From a virus, in IMG/VR virus record IMGVR_UViG_3300030104_006971, positions 1 through 48,630 of that record: a stretch of DNA of 48,630 nt. One strand, 5' to 3'. Shown here one piece after another: positions 9,436 through 17,397 of this stretch. The translations under genes and the position numbers were made by a program. Under the pieces are notes generated by a model. It ran no database searches and was not told where the DNA came from. It saw only the letters and a program-made list of their open reading frames with translations. The stretch's first letter is position 1; each line of letters starts with the position of its first letter.

Positions 9436-10094
9436 AATCCCAGATCTGTTTTAGCGGTTATATAATTTTTTACGAAGTCGCTTCGTACTATGTCTTTTAT
9501 CTCAAATTCTACAAGATCAAACTGATCCATTGCTTTGAGAACTCTTATAAAATCTTGTAGACCATTCTTCTGCAAATCTGCCTGTCGGAAGTCTCCACAA
9601 AAAATTACTCTACAATCTTCGCCTACTCTAGTTATAATTGAATCCAACTCATGGAATGACATATTTTGACATTCATCAATTACAATTACAGCATTTTTTA
9701 ATGTTATTCCACGAATATAGGAAGTAACCATGAAATGTACTAAATTTTTTGTCTTTAGTATCTCATAAGCATCTCCTCTCTGAAACAACTCTACAGCAAT
9801 ATCTTTGTAGGGTTCTTCATAGACAGACGCCTTTTCTTTTTCATTCCCTGGTAGGAATCCTATATCTCTTGTTGGAACTGCACTCCTTATAATTATAAGC
9901 TGTTTATACAGCCCTTTTATCATATCATCAAAAGCTAAATAACAAGAAATAAAAGTTTTACCTGTTCCGGCGATGCCGTGTAAAACTAAGTTCTTCTCAC
10001 TCTCAAATGCATGCACTTGATTTTTAGTTAAAGGTTCTACTTCTGCTAGTGTTAGACTTGCCGCAGCAAGAGTTTTGCTTTTTCTATTTGGCAT
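9432..10094 (-). CDS. phoH: PhoH-like ATPase
   Basis: A 220-residue P-loop ATPase of the PhoH family, common in marine phages. Walker A is GIAGTGKTF near residue 40; IIIRSAVPTRDIGFLPG, VIVIDECQNMSFHEL (Walker B) and RVIFCGDFRQAD are characteristic of the family. It covers the PhoH domain only, without KH or PIN extensions. The function in infection is unsettled; proposed roles include RNA metabolism and phosphate stress. It overlaps the helicase gene start by four bases and lies six bases after the gene upstream. Confidence 0.93.
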   Translation of the reverse strand: MPNRKSKTLAAASLTLAEVEPLTKNQVHAFESEKNLVLHGIAGTGKTFISCYLAFDDMIKGLYKQLIIIRSAVPTRDIGFLPGNEKEKASVYEEPYKDIAVELFQRGDAYEILKTKNLVHFMVTSYIRGITLKNAVIVIDECQNMSFHELDSIITRVGEDCRVIFCGDFRQADLQKNGLQDFIRVLKAMDQFDLVEFEIKDIVRSDFVKNYITAKTDLGL

Positions 10095-10099
10095 AATTA

Positions 10100-10594
10100 T
10101 TATACTTTTCTTCGAGTGTCAGACTTCTTGAACTCGGAATACTCGTAGAGCATCCAAGGTATTCCACTCAGATGTAAAACGCCTGCCCATGAAGTATCAG
10201 CATTAGGAGGGCGCGGTATTTTGAAAGGAAAGTTTACTCCTTTCAGCCATACGACAGAGGCAGAGTTTTTACGCTCTATCTTTCGTATTTTGTAGTACTT
10301 TAGAGATGCTGAGTGAGTCTTCTCATAGAGAAAAGGTATTCCTTCATTATCTATAAAAGCACTTTTTGTATGTTTTATAAGTCCCAAGGTATCAGCAATA
10401 CTGCCCTTGAGCTGTACTAAATCTTTAAAAGGTGTTTGTAATCTTCTCATTCCGAGAGTCTTACCTTTCATGTTTTTATCGTCTACTAACTTCTTTTCTA
10501 TAAACAAAAGCCCGTCCTGCTCCTCCCAGTCGGAACTGGGAAGAACAAAGACAGGAAAGGTTATTTTAGGTAGGGTTTTGTAAGTAATCACCAT
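10100..10594 (-). CDS. Phage protein of unknown function downstream of polA
   Basis: A 164-residue basic protein without motifs I recognise. It overlaps the 3' end of the DNA polymerase gene by 29 bases and precedes phoH by six. Patches such as KYYKIRKIERK suggest nucleic-acid contact but prove nothing. The conserved position in the replication operon suggests an accessory role in DNA metabolism (inference). Confidence 0.6.
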   Translation of the reverse strand: MVITYKTLPKITFPVFVLPSSDWEEQDGLLFIEKKLVDDKNMKGKTLGMRRLQTPFKDLVQLKGSIADTLGLIKHTKSAFIDNEGIPFLYEKTHSASLKYYKIRKIERKNSASVVWLKGVNFPFKIPRPPNADTSWAGVLHLSGIPWMLYEYSEFKKSDTRRKV

Positions 10595-12851
10595 ACATTT
10601 TTTCGAATTTGCCTAGGGAATAGTCGTCATGCACATCAAAATCACAGCCAACAGGAGCACCTGAGATAGATATACCTCTATCCATTTGAATGCAACTCTT
10701 GAGTATGTCTGAGTATTCTTCCACTTCATTTTCTGGTACCTCTGCGAGTATTGAGTCATGCACCAATGCAAAGATACGAGATTTCATACCATATGCTTTG
10801 ATAGTCTTGTGAGTATCTATTGCGCCTAGAAGATTAATATCTGAAGCAGCTGATTGAACGAGAAAATTAAGCCCAGACCTAACAGTATGACTACGAATAC
10901 CAGCATCTTCAGATAGTACGTTTGGTAATCGTCGTTTCCTTCCAAAAAACGAATAAACGAAACCATTCTGTTCAATGAATTTTTGATTTGTCTCAATCCA
11001 CTTTTTAAGACGGTGAAAAGAGCCGAAATAATCGCTAATAACGTCTTTAGCTTCTGATACACTGAAATATGTTCCTGAGTCTTTTGTTACTTGTTGACTG
11101 ATCTTCGAAGGACCAGCGCCATACATAATACCGAATGTGACTGCTTTTGCAGCTTGTCTTTGAGTTCCGTAGAGTTCTGCAACCTCTTCTACATCACATG
11201 GTAACTTAAATACTGTCTTTGCAATACTACTGTGAAAGTTCCCGCCGCTGCGGAATACTTCCATGAGCGCAGTATCGTCTGCAAGTTTTGCAGCTACATA
11301 TACTTCTGCGGTGGTTAAGTCCATTGCAACAATTTTGTGTCCTTCCTGTGCTTTAATACAACCTTTTACAATTGGATTATCACGAGGAAGCTGCTGCATA
11401 TTTAGCTTGCCGCTCGAACTAAGACGTCCACTAGTAGTACCATGTAGATTAAAATTAGTGCGAAGTCGAGAGTCCCTATCCAACTGGGGAATGATCTTGT
11501 CCAGATAAGTATTCTTGATTTTAGACTTCTGACGTATATTAAGAATGAACTTCGGTACGTCATGTTCTTCTCCAAGTTGTTGGAGTACTTCCGCATCTGT
11601 CGAATTTGCTCCTGTGCCTGTCTTTTTCCCTGTGGGCTGGAGTCCAATGTAATCAAAGAGCAAGCTTCGAAGTTGGACTGTACTGTTGGGATTAAAGTCT
11701 TTTCCTTGTGCTTTTTCAAACTCTCTCACCGCCTCTACTTCATATAACTGTTGAATTGCAGCATCAATGTCATCTTGCATGAGGCCCTGGGACACGAGAA
11801 GCCGCATACGATCAAATGGCACACCATTATCCTGTGCATCCATAAGGAAGCGGCAGCCAGGAATAAGAATGTGGTCATAGACCCACTTGAGTTTTTGATT
11901 TTGCTTAATCTTTTTAAACTTCTGATAAAGCAGAAAAGTACATACAGCATCCATAGCTGCATACGTTTTCATAATTTCAAATGGAATCATATCCCAAGAG
12001 AAACTTTCTTGGTTGTATCCATTCGCACGCTTGTACTGATCTATCCAATCGTACATGGGCTTCTCGTAGTCCCCATACGGTGTAAACTTAATTGATAGCT
12101 GTTTGAGGCCATGCCCTCCGGGATTCTCGTCTATGAGGTAATGGAGCAACATGGTGTCTTCGAAGCTAGGAAACTCAAATCCAAAGTGATACTCAAAGAA
12201 TGCCATATCGAATTTTGCATTATGAAAAATTACTCTACGCTTTTTAAACAGCTCACGCAGCATATTTTCTATCTCTTCATCAAAACAATCAGTATCAATA
12301 TAGATACCATCTTTTCCGTTATAAGACATAGAGATACCGATCATATGCCCGTTTCGAGGATATAGTCCATTTGTTTCGGAGTCAAGAGCAATATAGTCAC
12401 CAGTATGTGCTAGTGCTCCACGAATCCACTCTTTTGCAACTTCTGTATCTTGTGTACCCATTGCGATCTTTTCGTCAATGATTACATCTTCTATCTCACC
12501 ATTAATATACGCAATAATATTTTCTTTGGAAGAATCCCACGTTTTCTTTGCTTCTGGTTTGAATGCAAGCATAGCAGGATTAATTACAGGCAAGAACTTA
12601 CCTTCCACTTTCTTACCGGAATATTCTGTAACTGAATTAATTTTGGTAAAATACTTCAAAGCATCACTACCTACAAGTACAACCCAGTCATACTCATCTG
12701 TATTGATTGAAATATCGCAGTCTCGCTTTAGAACTTTCTTGAGCGTAGGATCAGAACACAACTGGTACTGGTCGAACTCAAAAGCATTATCAAACTCACG
12801 AGTGAAGTTTGTACGGCTTGGTTTAGTTTCTACTAATGCAACTTTAGGCAT
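10566..12851 (-). CDS. polA: DNA polymerase I, family A, with 3'-5' exonuclease
   Basis: A 761-residue replicative polymerase. The proofreading domain shows Exo I IALDSETNGLY near residue 154, Exo II FHNAKFDMAFFEY near residue 210 and Exo III TYAAMDAVCTF near residue 290. The polymerase domain shows motif A VAMDLTTAEVYVAA near residue 510, motif B RQAAKAVTFGIMYGAG near residue 577 and motif C LVHDSILAEV near residue 700. The residue equivalent to E. coli Phe762 is Phe (AVTFGIMYG), an allele linked in marine phages to virulent, fast replication. Motif A has DLTTAE in place of the usual DYSQIE. The 5' nuclease is a separate gene at 1935-2771. Confidence 0.96.
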   Translation of the reverse strand: MPKVALVETKPSRTNFTREFDNAFEFDQYQLCSDPTLKKVLKRDCDISINTDEYDWVVLVGSDALKYFTKINSVTEYSGKKVEGKFLPVINPAMLAFKPEAKKTWDSSKENIIAYINGEIEDVIIDEKIAMGTQDTEVAKEWIRGALAHTGDYIALDSETNGLYPRNGHMIGISMSYNGKDGIYIDTDCFDEEIENMLRELFKKRRVIFHNAKFDMAFFEYHFGFEFPSFEDTMLLHYLIDENPGGHGLKQLSIKFTPYGDYEKPMYDWIDQYKRANGYNQESFSWDMIPFEIMKTYAAMDAVCTFLLYQKFKKIKQNQKLKWVYDHILIPGCRFLMDAQDNGVPFDRMRLLVSQGLMQDDIDAAIQQLYEVEAVREFEKAQGKDFNPNSTVQLRSLLFDYIGLQPTGKKTGTGANSTDAEVLQQLGEEHDVPKFILNIRQKSKIKNTYLDKIIPQLDRDSRLRTNFNLHGTTSGRLSSSGKLNMQQLPRDNPIVKGCIKAQEGHKIVAMDLTTAEVYVAAKLADDTALMEVFRSGGNFHSSIAKTVFKLPCDVEEVAELYGTQRQAAKAVTFGIMYGAGPSKISQQVTKDSGTYFSVSEAKDVISDYFGSFHRLKKWIETNQKFIEQNGFVYSFFGRKRRLPNVLSEDAGIRSHTVRSGLNFLVQSAASDINLLGAIDTHKTIKAYGMKSRIFALVHDSILAEVPENEVEEYSDILKSCIQMDRGISISGAPVGCDFDVHDDYSLGKFEKMYGDYLQNPT

Positions 12852-13671
12852 ATAATTTACTCTCCAACTTTCTTACTTGAGCTTCGGTAAGTGCACCCGG
12901 ATCTAGCTCTGGTATAGAGACATTCCGAGTTAAGAGACCAACTTTCTCGCACATTACCTTAATGTTTACTGCTGCTTTTTGTCCTGCTTCATCTCCGTCA
13001 AAGAAAGTAGCAACTCTACTTACTCCTTGAATCTTTAGCATTCCAAGTTTATCTTCATTTATATTATTCGTACCAAAGCAGCACAGTACGTTTTCTATTC
13101 CTTTATCATGCATATTTATTACATCATAAATACCCTCTACAAGTATGACTTCTCCAAGTCGAGGAGATACTTGTGGAAAGAGAGGAAGTTTTGCCCCAGG
13201 TGGTGTAAACTTATACTTAGGTGTACCACCTGCAGTATGTCTACCCTGAAATGCTACTATCTTTCCAGAAATATCCCGTATAGGAAAATTTATTCTACTA
13301 GTGTAATCGGAGCCGGTATGTTCAAAGGCTTCAAACTTTGTGTAAGTTCTGGGTGAAATATTACGCCAATTTCCAACATAAGGCATATAGTTAGCTGGGA
13401 AATTAAGTCCGACATTTTCTGCTCGTTTCTCCTGTACCTTTCGTTTTATAACTTCGCGACGAAGTTGCAACCCCGTTGCGGCTTCTCCAAAGTGTGTGAA
13501 GATATTACCTTTGAACTCACAGGCAAAGCAATTGAACCGACCATCAATTTGGTCGATTCTCATACTGGGGTTCTTGTCATTGTGTTCTGGGTTTAAGCAG
13601 CGCACGACAAAGTCTTTACCCTTCGGTATAAAGTATACTTGCTTTGATTCTAAAAGTTCTTGTACGTTCAT
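12844..13671 (-). CDS. DNA primase (zinc-finger plus TOPRIM, DnaG-like)
   Basis: A 275-residue primase. The N terminus has a CHC2-type zinc ribbon (C and H in RCLNPEHNDKNPSM, then CFACEFKG). The central part carries INFPIRDISGKIVAFQGR and TPKYKFTP, typical of the RNA polymerase domain of DnaG, and the TOPRIM part shows ILVEGIYDVINMH and FFDGDEAGQKAA for metal binding. It makes RNA primers for the lagging strand, presumably with the DnaB-like helicase encoded at 14474-15826. There is no C-terminal helicase-binding domain. It overlaps polA by eight bases and starts within a TAATG overlap with the small upstream gene. Confidence 0.93.
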   Translation of the reverse strand: MNVQELLESKQVYFIPKGKDFVVRCLNPEHNDKNPSMRIDQIDGRFNCFACEFKGNIFTHFGEAATGLQLRREVIKRKVQEKRAENVGLNFPANYMPYVGNWRNISPRTYTKFEAFEHTGSDYTSRINFPIRDISGKIVAFQGRHTAGGTPKYKFTPPGAKLPLFPQVSPRLGEVILVEGIYDVINMHDKGIENVLCCFGTNNINEDKLGMLKIQGVSRVATFFDGDEAGQKAAVNIKVMCEKVGLLTRNVSIPELDPGALTEAQVRKLESKLYA

Positions 13672-13814
13672 TACCAGAATATCATTAATGCTGCTACAGC
13701 CACTGTACAGAATAGAATGAATAGAGATTCGGCATCTTCCATCATTTCTCCCCAGGTTGGTATAGGCTCTTCTTCTTCGACAAACAACTCTAACTGTTCT
13801 GGTTCATTTTCCAA
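13671..13814 (-). CDS. Small acidic tail-anchored membrane protein (TTG start)
   Basis: A 47-residue reading frame with an acidic N-terminal half (ENEPEQLELFVEEEE) and one C-terminal hydrophobic helix ending in FW. TTG at 13814 is the only plausible initiator and overlaps the end of the upstream gene; an internal ATG-ATG pair is the alternative. Its stop shares a base with the primase ATG (TAATG). The position in a gap otherwise empty of genes and the clear amphipathic layout support it. Function unknown. Confidence 0.55.
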   Translation of the reverse strand: MENEPEQLELFVEEEEPIPTWGEMMEDAESLFILFCTVAVAALMIFW

Positions 13815-14106
13815 TGTGTTTTACATCCTCATTTGGTATTACTTGATAGTTTCCTTTGTTGTAAGGAATACTTACAGTGTATTTACTACTTACTTCTTTT
13901 TTGTATAACTGACAATCTGGGTCAGTCCACGGAAGAAATTCTTTCTTAGATTCTATCTCTTTCTTCTTCTGTTCCCACCAGATAGGACTAAACTGATGAT
14001 GCTTCTTTGTATTTAAGGGGACGAATGCTTTTTGAACTTTCTTTACTTTGTATGAGTTTTTCTTACGACCAGAGTAGGTGTAATTAAGATTGCCTTGTAT
14101 AAACAT
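13804..14106 (-). CDS. Small basic protein of unknown function
   Basis: A 100-residue protein rich in Lys, Tyr and Trp (YSGRKKNSYKVKKVQKAF near the N terminus, PIWWEQKKKEIE in the middle). I chose the ATG at 14106 because an AGGAG ribosome-binding site lies just upstream and a promoter with its -10 box at 14137-14132 comes before it; the longer frame starting at 14160 would begin upstream of the transcription start. It heads the polA/primase/phoH operon. No family recognised. Confidence 0.65.
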   Translation of the reverse strand: MFIQGNLNYTYSGRKKNSYKVKKVQKAFVPLNTKKHHQFSPIWWEQKKKEIESKKEFLPWTDPDCQLYKKEVSSKYTVSIPYNKGNYQVIPNEDVKHIGK

Positions 14107-14131
14107 AAAAATCTCCTGAATATGAACGTAT

Positions 14132-14160
14132 ATTATACAGGGTTCGACATAAAATGTCAA
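14132..14160 (-). promoter_or_regulatory. Promoter for the primase-polA-phoH-helicase operon
   Basis: TTGACA at 14160-14155, 17-base spacer, TATAAT at 14137-14132. The -35 box is the left half of an inverted repeat, TGACATTTTATGTC, a candidate operator. A leader of about 25 bases with AGGAG follows. Confidence 0.85.
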
Positions 14161-14163
14161 GAC

Positions 14164-14484
14164 TTATTTTTTGAATAACTCTAAAACTTCTAAGAAAGTT
14201 ATTTCGAGTCGAAGAACTCTGACGGACTGCATGTTTGTACGCTGTATAATATCGTACCGATGATGTCCGTCAATGAGTTTATAATCTTGGTCTACAACTA
14301 AAGGTCTGTAGGTATTTGTTGTTATCTTTGTATATCTTGATAAATACTTATCGTCATCAAAAGGAAGTCGATCTACTTGCATTGGCGTTATACTACTTGG
14401 AGTAATTATTAAACTCTCATAGGGTATACCTTTTTCTTTTAGTACACTCTCCGTGAGTTGAGGCAAATCACTTCTAGATATCAT
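14164..14484 (-). CDS. ParB/Srx-fold domain protein (small)
   Basis: A 106-residue protein consisting of little more than a ParB N-terminal-like fold, with the signature KLIDGHHRYDIIQ near residue 70 and the preceding RPLVVDQDY strand. It lacks the helix-turn-helix and dimerisation domains of chromosomal ParB, so partition is unlikely to be its job alone. Proteins of this fold act as nucleases, CTP switches or DNA-binding regulators. It overlaps the start of the helicase gene's coding end by 11 bases and thus belongs to the helicase transcript. Confidence 0.75.
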   Translation of the reverse strand: MISRSDLPQLTESVLKEKGIPYESLIITPSSITPMQVDRLPFDDDKYLSRYTKITTNTYRPLVVDQDYKLIDGHHRYDIIQRTNMQSVRVLRLEITFLEVLELFKK

Positions 14485-15826
14485 CTATATCCTCTCCAGT
14501 CTTATGCTCGCTCTGTTCTTTCTCAGTAGGAGTCATAGCAGACTCTGGACCAATTTTCATGGTTTCCCAGTTTACAGTAGACGTAAAGGAACGCATAGCG
14601 GCGGAGCGCATCTTAGTACAATTAAATGTAATAGCTGCATCTTCTTGATCGTATGTTTCAAGAGCATAAGCAGCATCTGCGGCATCTAATATACCTTTTG
14701 CAAAACGCGCTTCACCACTTGCGTCAGTTTGATATGGCGTAACAACAGTACATTCATACTCTTGTGCCATAGATTTGAGGGCTTTGCTCACCTCTATTTG
14801 TTCCGTCCAGTCATACTGTCCCATACGGGAAGGTATAGCGGATCGTTTGACCTGATTGATATAGTCAACTAGAACTACCGCGACATTGAGTGATTTCACT
14901 TTCTTGTCCATTTCTGCTTTGATCTTTGCGAGAGTCAATGCTGGATCATAAATAACATCAACCTGCTGAGTCGGGAGAAGCTCGCACGTTGTTGTAAGAT
15001 TATGATGAAACTTTTCAAAGTCTCGGTGTTCTTTGTACTCTTTCAATTTGTCTTGACTATCCTTGAATCTGTTAGTCCACCAACCGGCGACCAGTTCCCA
15101 TTCGAGAACACTTAGATTTTTTGTACGCAACCGTGAGAAAGGTACTCCTGTTGCAATAGAACAAACTCTTTGAAGAATGGAGCGGCTATCCATCTCAATA
15201 GTGAAATACATAGCCGACCTTCCGCCCTCAAATACACTGTGAGCAATATTTGCACAAGTAAGCGATTTACCAGCCCCGCGACGACCCCCGATAAGAACCA
15301 AATCTTTCGGAGAGAACTGAATCTCACGGTCATAGTCTGCATTAAGACCAAGAGCTAGATACTTACTAATCTCATCATCATCTTCAAATAAAGCTATGCG
15401 CTGCATACTTTCTTGAGGCTCTTGTAGATCGACCTTCTTTTCAACGTCGAGTACAATCTGATGTAGATGTGCAACTGACTCCTCTGCATCTTCAAAAGCT
15501 ACAGAGTTGTCAATATACGTTTCCAGAGAATCTAGGATTTCTTTCTGCGTATACTCATTTTTGAGATACTGTAGAAGCATAAATGCATCAGCTTCTACGT
15601 CGATACTTTCGATTGCAAACAGTTTTTCTACTGTTGCAGGATCTCGTACCTCAAACTTTAAATCTTCAAAGGTAGGAAGTGTATGAAACTTATCACAATG
15701 TTTATCAATTACACTAAAGATAGTGTGATATTCATTGGGTAGATAATCTTTGCGAACGGACGTCCAGGTCTCAAAGTCCTGCAGCGTCAACACCTGCTTG
15801 ATTAGAGCACTCGCAATATTCAACAC
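14474..15826 (-). CDS. Replicative DNA helicase (DnaB / T4 gp41-like)
   Basis: A 450-residue RecA-fold hexameric helicase. Walker A is IGGRRGAGKSLT near residue 180, MYFTIEMDSRSILQRV follows, Walker B is VAVVLVDYINQVKRS near residue 325, and VTPYQTDASGEARF is the motif 3 region. The N-terminal 150 residues are helical, as in gp41/DnaB primase-interaction domains. It unwinds the fork 5'-3' and should partner the primase at 12844-13671. The C-terminal tail is acidic. A 39-base gap containing a UUCG-capped hairpin separates it from the SANT-repeat gene. Confidence 0.93.
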   Translation of the reverse strand: MLNIASALIKQVLTLQDFETWTSVRKDYLPNEYHTIFSVIDKHCDKFHTLPTFEDLKFEVRDPATVEKLFAIESIDVEADAFMLLQYLKNEYTQKEILDSLETYIDNSVAFEDAEESVAHLHQIVLDVEKKVDLQEPQESMQRIALFEDDDEISKYLALGLNADYDREIQFSPKDLVLIGGRRGAGKSLTCANIAHSVFEGGRSAMYFTIEMDSRSILQRVCSIATGVPFSRLRTKNLSVLEWELVAGWWTNRFKDSQDKLKEYKEHRDFEKFHHNLTTTCELLPTQQVDVIYDPALTLAKIKAEMDKKVKSLNVAVVLVDYINQVKRSAIPSRMGQYDWTEQIEVSKALKSMAQEYECTVVTPYQTDASGEARFAKGILDAADAAYALETYDQEDAAITFNCTKMRSAAMRSFTSTVNWETMKIGPESAMTPTEKEQSEHKTGEDIDDI

Positions 15827-15844
15827 TTCCCCCGAAGATATAGC

Positions 15845-15858
15845 AGCCCCGAAGGGCT
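15845..15858 (-). other. UUCG-capped hairpin before the helicase gene
   Basis: On the transcribed strand AGCCC-TTCG-GGGCT forms a very stable stem-loop between the SANT-repeat gene and the helicase gene. No U-tract follows, so it looks more like an mRNA-stabilising or processing hairpin than a terminator. Confidence 0.5.
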
Positions 15859-15865
15859 ACTCAAA

Positions 15866-16591
15866 TTAGCCTGCGGCTTTTTCTTTCTTTGCAGCACCGT
15901 CGTAGTCTTCCGCAACAAGACCTCGACGAGTCAACATAGTTTTAACACCACGGGCGGTTTTGCCAATGGCCTCTGCAATTTCTTCAACAGTCATTCCAGA
16001 GATGTCACCCAGGTCTGCTAAAGGATCTTCTTTAGTAGAACCTTTTGTATGCTCCTGACGCGGAATCGCATCAATATCACCAGAGCGTAGCAAGCTAAGA
16101 GCTTTACCACGAACTGAGTTTACTGAACGATCTAATGCATCAGCAATAGCTTCGACAAAGGCACCGTCATTTACCATTTCGATAAATGTCGTTTCTTCAG
16201 CTTCTGAGTACGTTCGAACTGCTTCTACTTTAGGGGCAGGCTTGACATGCTCGGTCAGTTCCATAGAAAGAATCTTTCCTTGGATTGACTTGGCAGAAAA
16301 TGCGCCGCCATCAAAGTTTTCAGCAATTTGAGCGTAAGTATACTCACCACTGTTATCTTGCACAAAAGTTGCAAGAGTTGCTTCCTGTGATTCTGAGAAA
16401 GCACGAGAGCTAGAAGCAGATGCAAGCTCTACTTCGTAACCCATTTTCCTCAATTTGCTAGAAATTGAGCGAGTTGAGGTCTCAAGCTGGTCTGCTGCGT
16501 CTGCAACTGTAGCTTGAGAGATAGGTGATTCATCACCAACAAAAGAGACAAGCTGATTAGTACGCTCGTCCGTCCACTTAGGCAATGCCAT
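15866..16591 (-). CDS. Multi-repeat SANT/Myb-like helix-turn-helix protein
   Basis: A 241-residue protein built from about four copies of a small three-helix DNA-binding unit: PKWTDERTNQLVSFV to SISSKLRKMGYEV (about 4-52), FSESQEATLATFV to SIQGKILSM (about 64-108), YSEAEETTFIEMV to SVRGKALSLL (about 127-168), and GMTVEEIAEAIG to GVKTMLTRRGL (about 195-230). The recognition-helix pattern T/S-x-x-S-I-x-x-K-L recurs in the five smaller proteins of this window. It probably binds DNA as a regulator or nucleoid-like protein. It overlaps the ligase fragment gene upstream by 14 bases and has a lysine/alanine-rich tail. Confidence 0.75.
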   Translation of the reverse strand: MALPKWTDERTNQLVSFVGDESPISQATVADAADQLETSTRSISSKLRKMGYEVELASASSSRAFSESQEATLATFVQDNSGEYTYAQIAENFDGGAFSAKSIQGKILSMELTEHVKPAPKVEAVRTYSEAEETTFIEMVNDGAFVEAIADALDRSVNSVRGKALSLLRSGDIDAIPRQEHTKGSTKEDPLADLGDISGMTVEEIAEAIGKTARGVKTMLTRRGLVAEDYDGAAKKEKAAG

Positions 16592-17336
16592 TCGTTTCTC
16601 CTAAAAAGTCTAATAAATTTTCGACTATTGTTACGCCAGATTCTCTGGCTTTGGTTGTTTTCTGGGACTCTACTCCACTCTCATTGACCAGTATCGTTAC
16701 GTCTTTTGTGACACTACTTTTTACTGTGTAGCCATGCTGTTCTAACGCTTGAGTAGCCTGAGCCTTAGTTTTGAAACTCTTAAGTTTACCACTTATACAC
16801 ACAACACCTACATTTGTCCGTATAACGGGCTTATCAAATGCAAAGCTATGTGGCAGATCGAGAAGAGGGTATTCTTCTTCAATCCAGTCTAGTAAGCTCT
16901 CAGTAGCGACAGGGCCAAGACCCGCTTCTACACAACTATCTTCATTTATATCAAGTATTGATTCACACACTGCAGATAGTTTCTCTGAGGCTGTCTTACC
17001 TATGAGGCGAATACTGAAAGCTGCTAATAATATATTTAGTGGAGCTTTCTTCGAGTTTTCGATTTCTAAAAACAATTTCTCACCGAGCTTTTGTGAGTCC
17101 AATCCTTGGACTAAATCAAACTCTTTCATTGAGTAAATATCGTTTACAGATTCCATACCCAAAGATTCAATCGTAGCTGGACCTAGACCTTTGATCTTAA
17201 GGGTCTTGGCAAAGTGTTCAATCTTCTTTGATGATTGGTCTCCGCAAAGAGTATTACGGCAATACAAGAGAGGGGACGATAACTCAAGTTGATACCCACA
17301 GCTTGGGCAAGTATCAGGTAAAGTAATCGTCTGCAC
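16578..17336 (-). CDS. NAD+-dependent DNA ligase, C-terminal subunit (Zn finger-HhH-BRCT)
   Basis: A 252-residue protein equal to the C-terminal half of bacterial LigA. It has a four-cysteine zinc finger (CPSCGYQLE ... CRNTLC, residues 10-31), helix-hairpin-helix repeats with IKGLGPATIESLG and GLGPVATESLL, and a BRCT domain from about residue 175 (GVVCISGKLKSFKTKAQA). The catalytic half is the next gene upstream, so the ligase is split in two. It has its own promoter at 17366-17394 and a GTG start preceded by AAAGGAG. A comparable split is known for phage T5 (LigA/LigB). Confidence 0.9.
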   Translation of the reverse strand: MQTITLPDTCPSCGYQLELSSPLLYCRNTLCGDQSSKKIEHFAKTLKIKGLGPATIESLGMESVNDIYSMKEFDLVQGLDSQKLGEKLFLEIENSKKAPLNILLAAFSIRLIGKTASEKLSAVCESILDINEDSCVEAGLGPVATESLLDWIEEEYPLLDLPHSFAFDKPVIRTNVGVVCISGKLKSFKTKAQATQALEQHGYTVKSSVTKDVTILVNESGVESQKTTKARESGVTIVENLLDFLGETNGIA

Positions 17337-17365
17337 AAAAAGTACTCCTTTGAAATTGAAAGAAT

Positions 17366-17394
17366 ATTATATATAAATTTAAGCTCTTTGTCAA
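17366..17394 (-). promoter_or_regulatory. Promoter between the two ligase halves
   Basis: TTGACA at 17394-17389, 17-base spacer, TATAAT at 17371-17366, with AAAAATAGTTC upstream. It would drive the C-terminal ligase subunit, the SANT-repeat gene and the helicase independently of the catalytic subunit. Confidence 0.85.
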
Positions 17395-17397
17395 GAA

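Noticed and set aside
12478-12855. Long rightward frames antisense to polA and other replication genes
   Set aside because: They are shadows without ribosome-binding sites or promoters and lie opposite clearly conserved genes.
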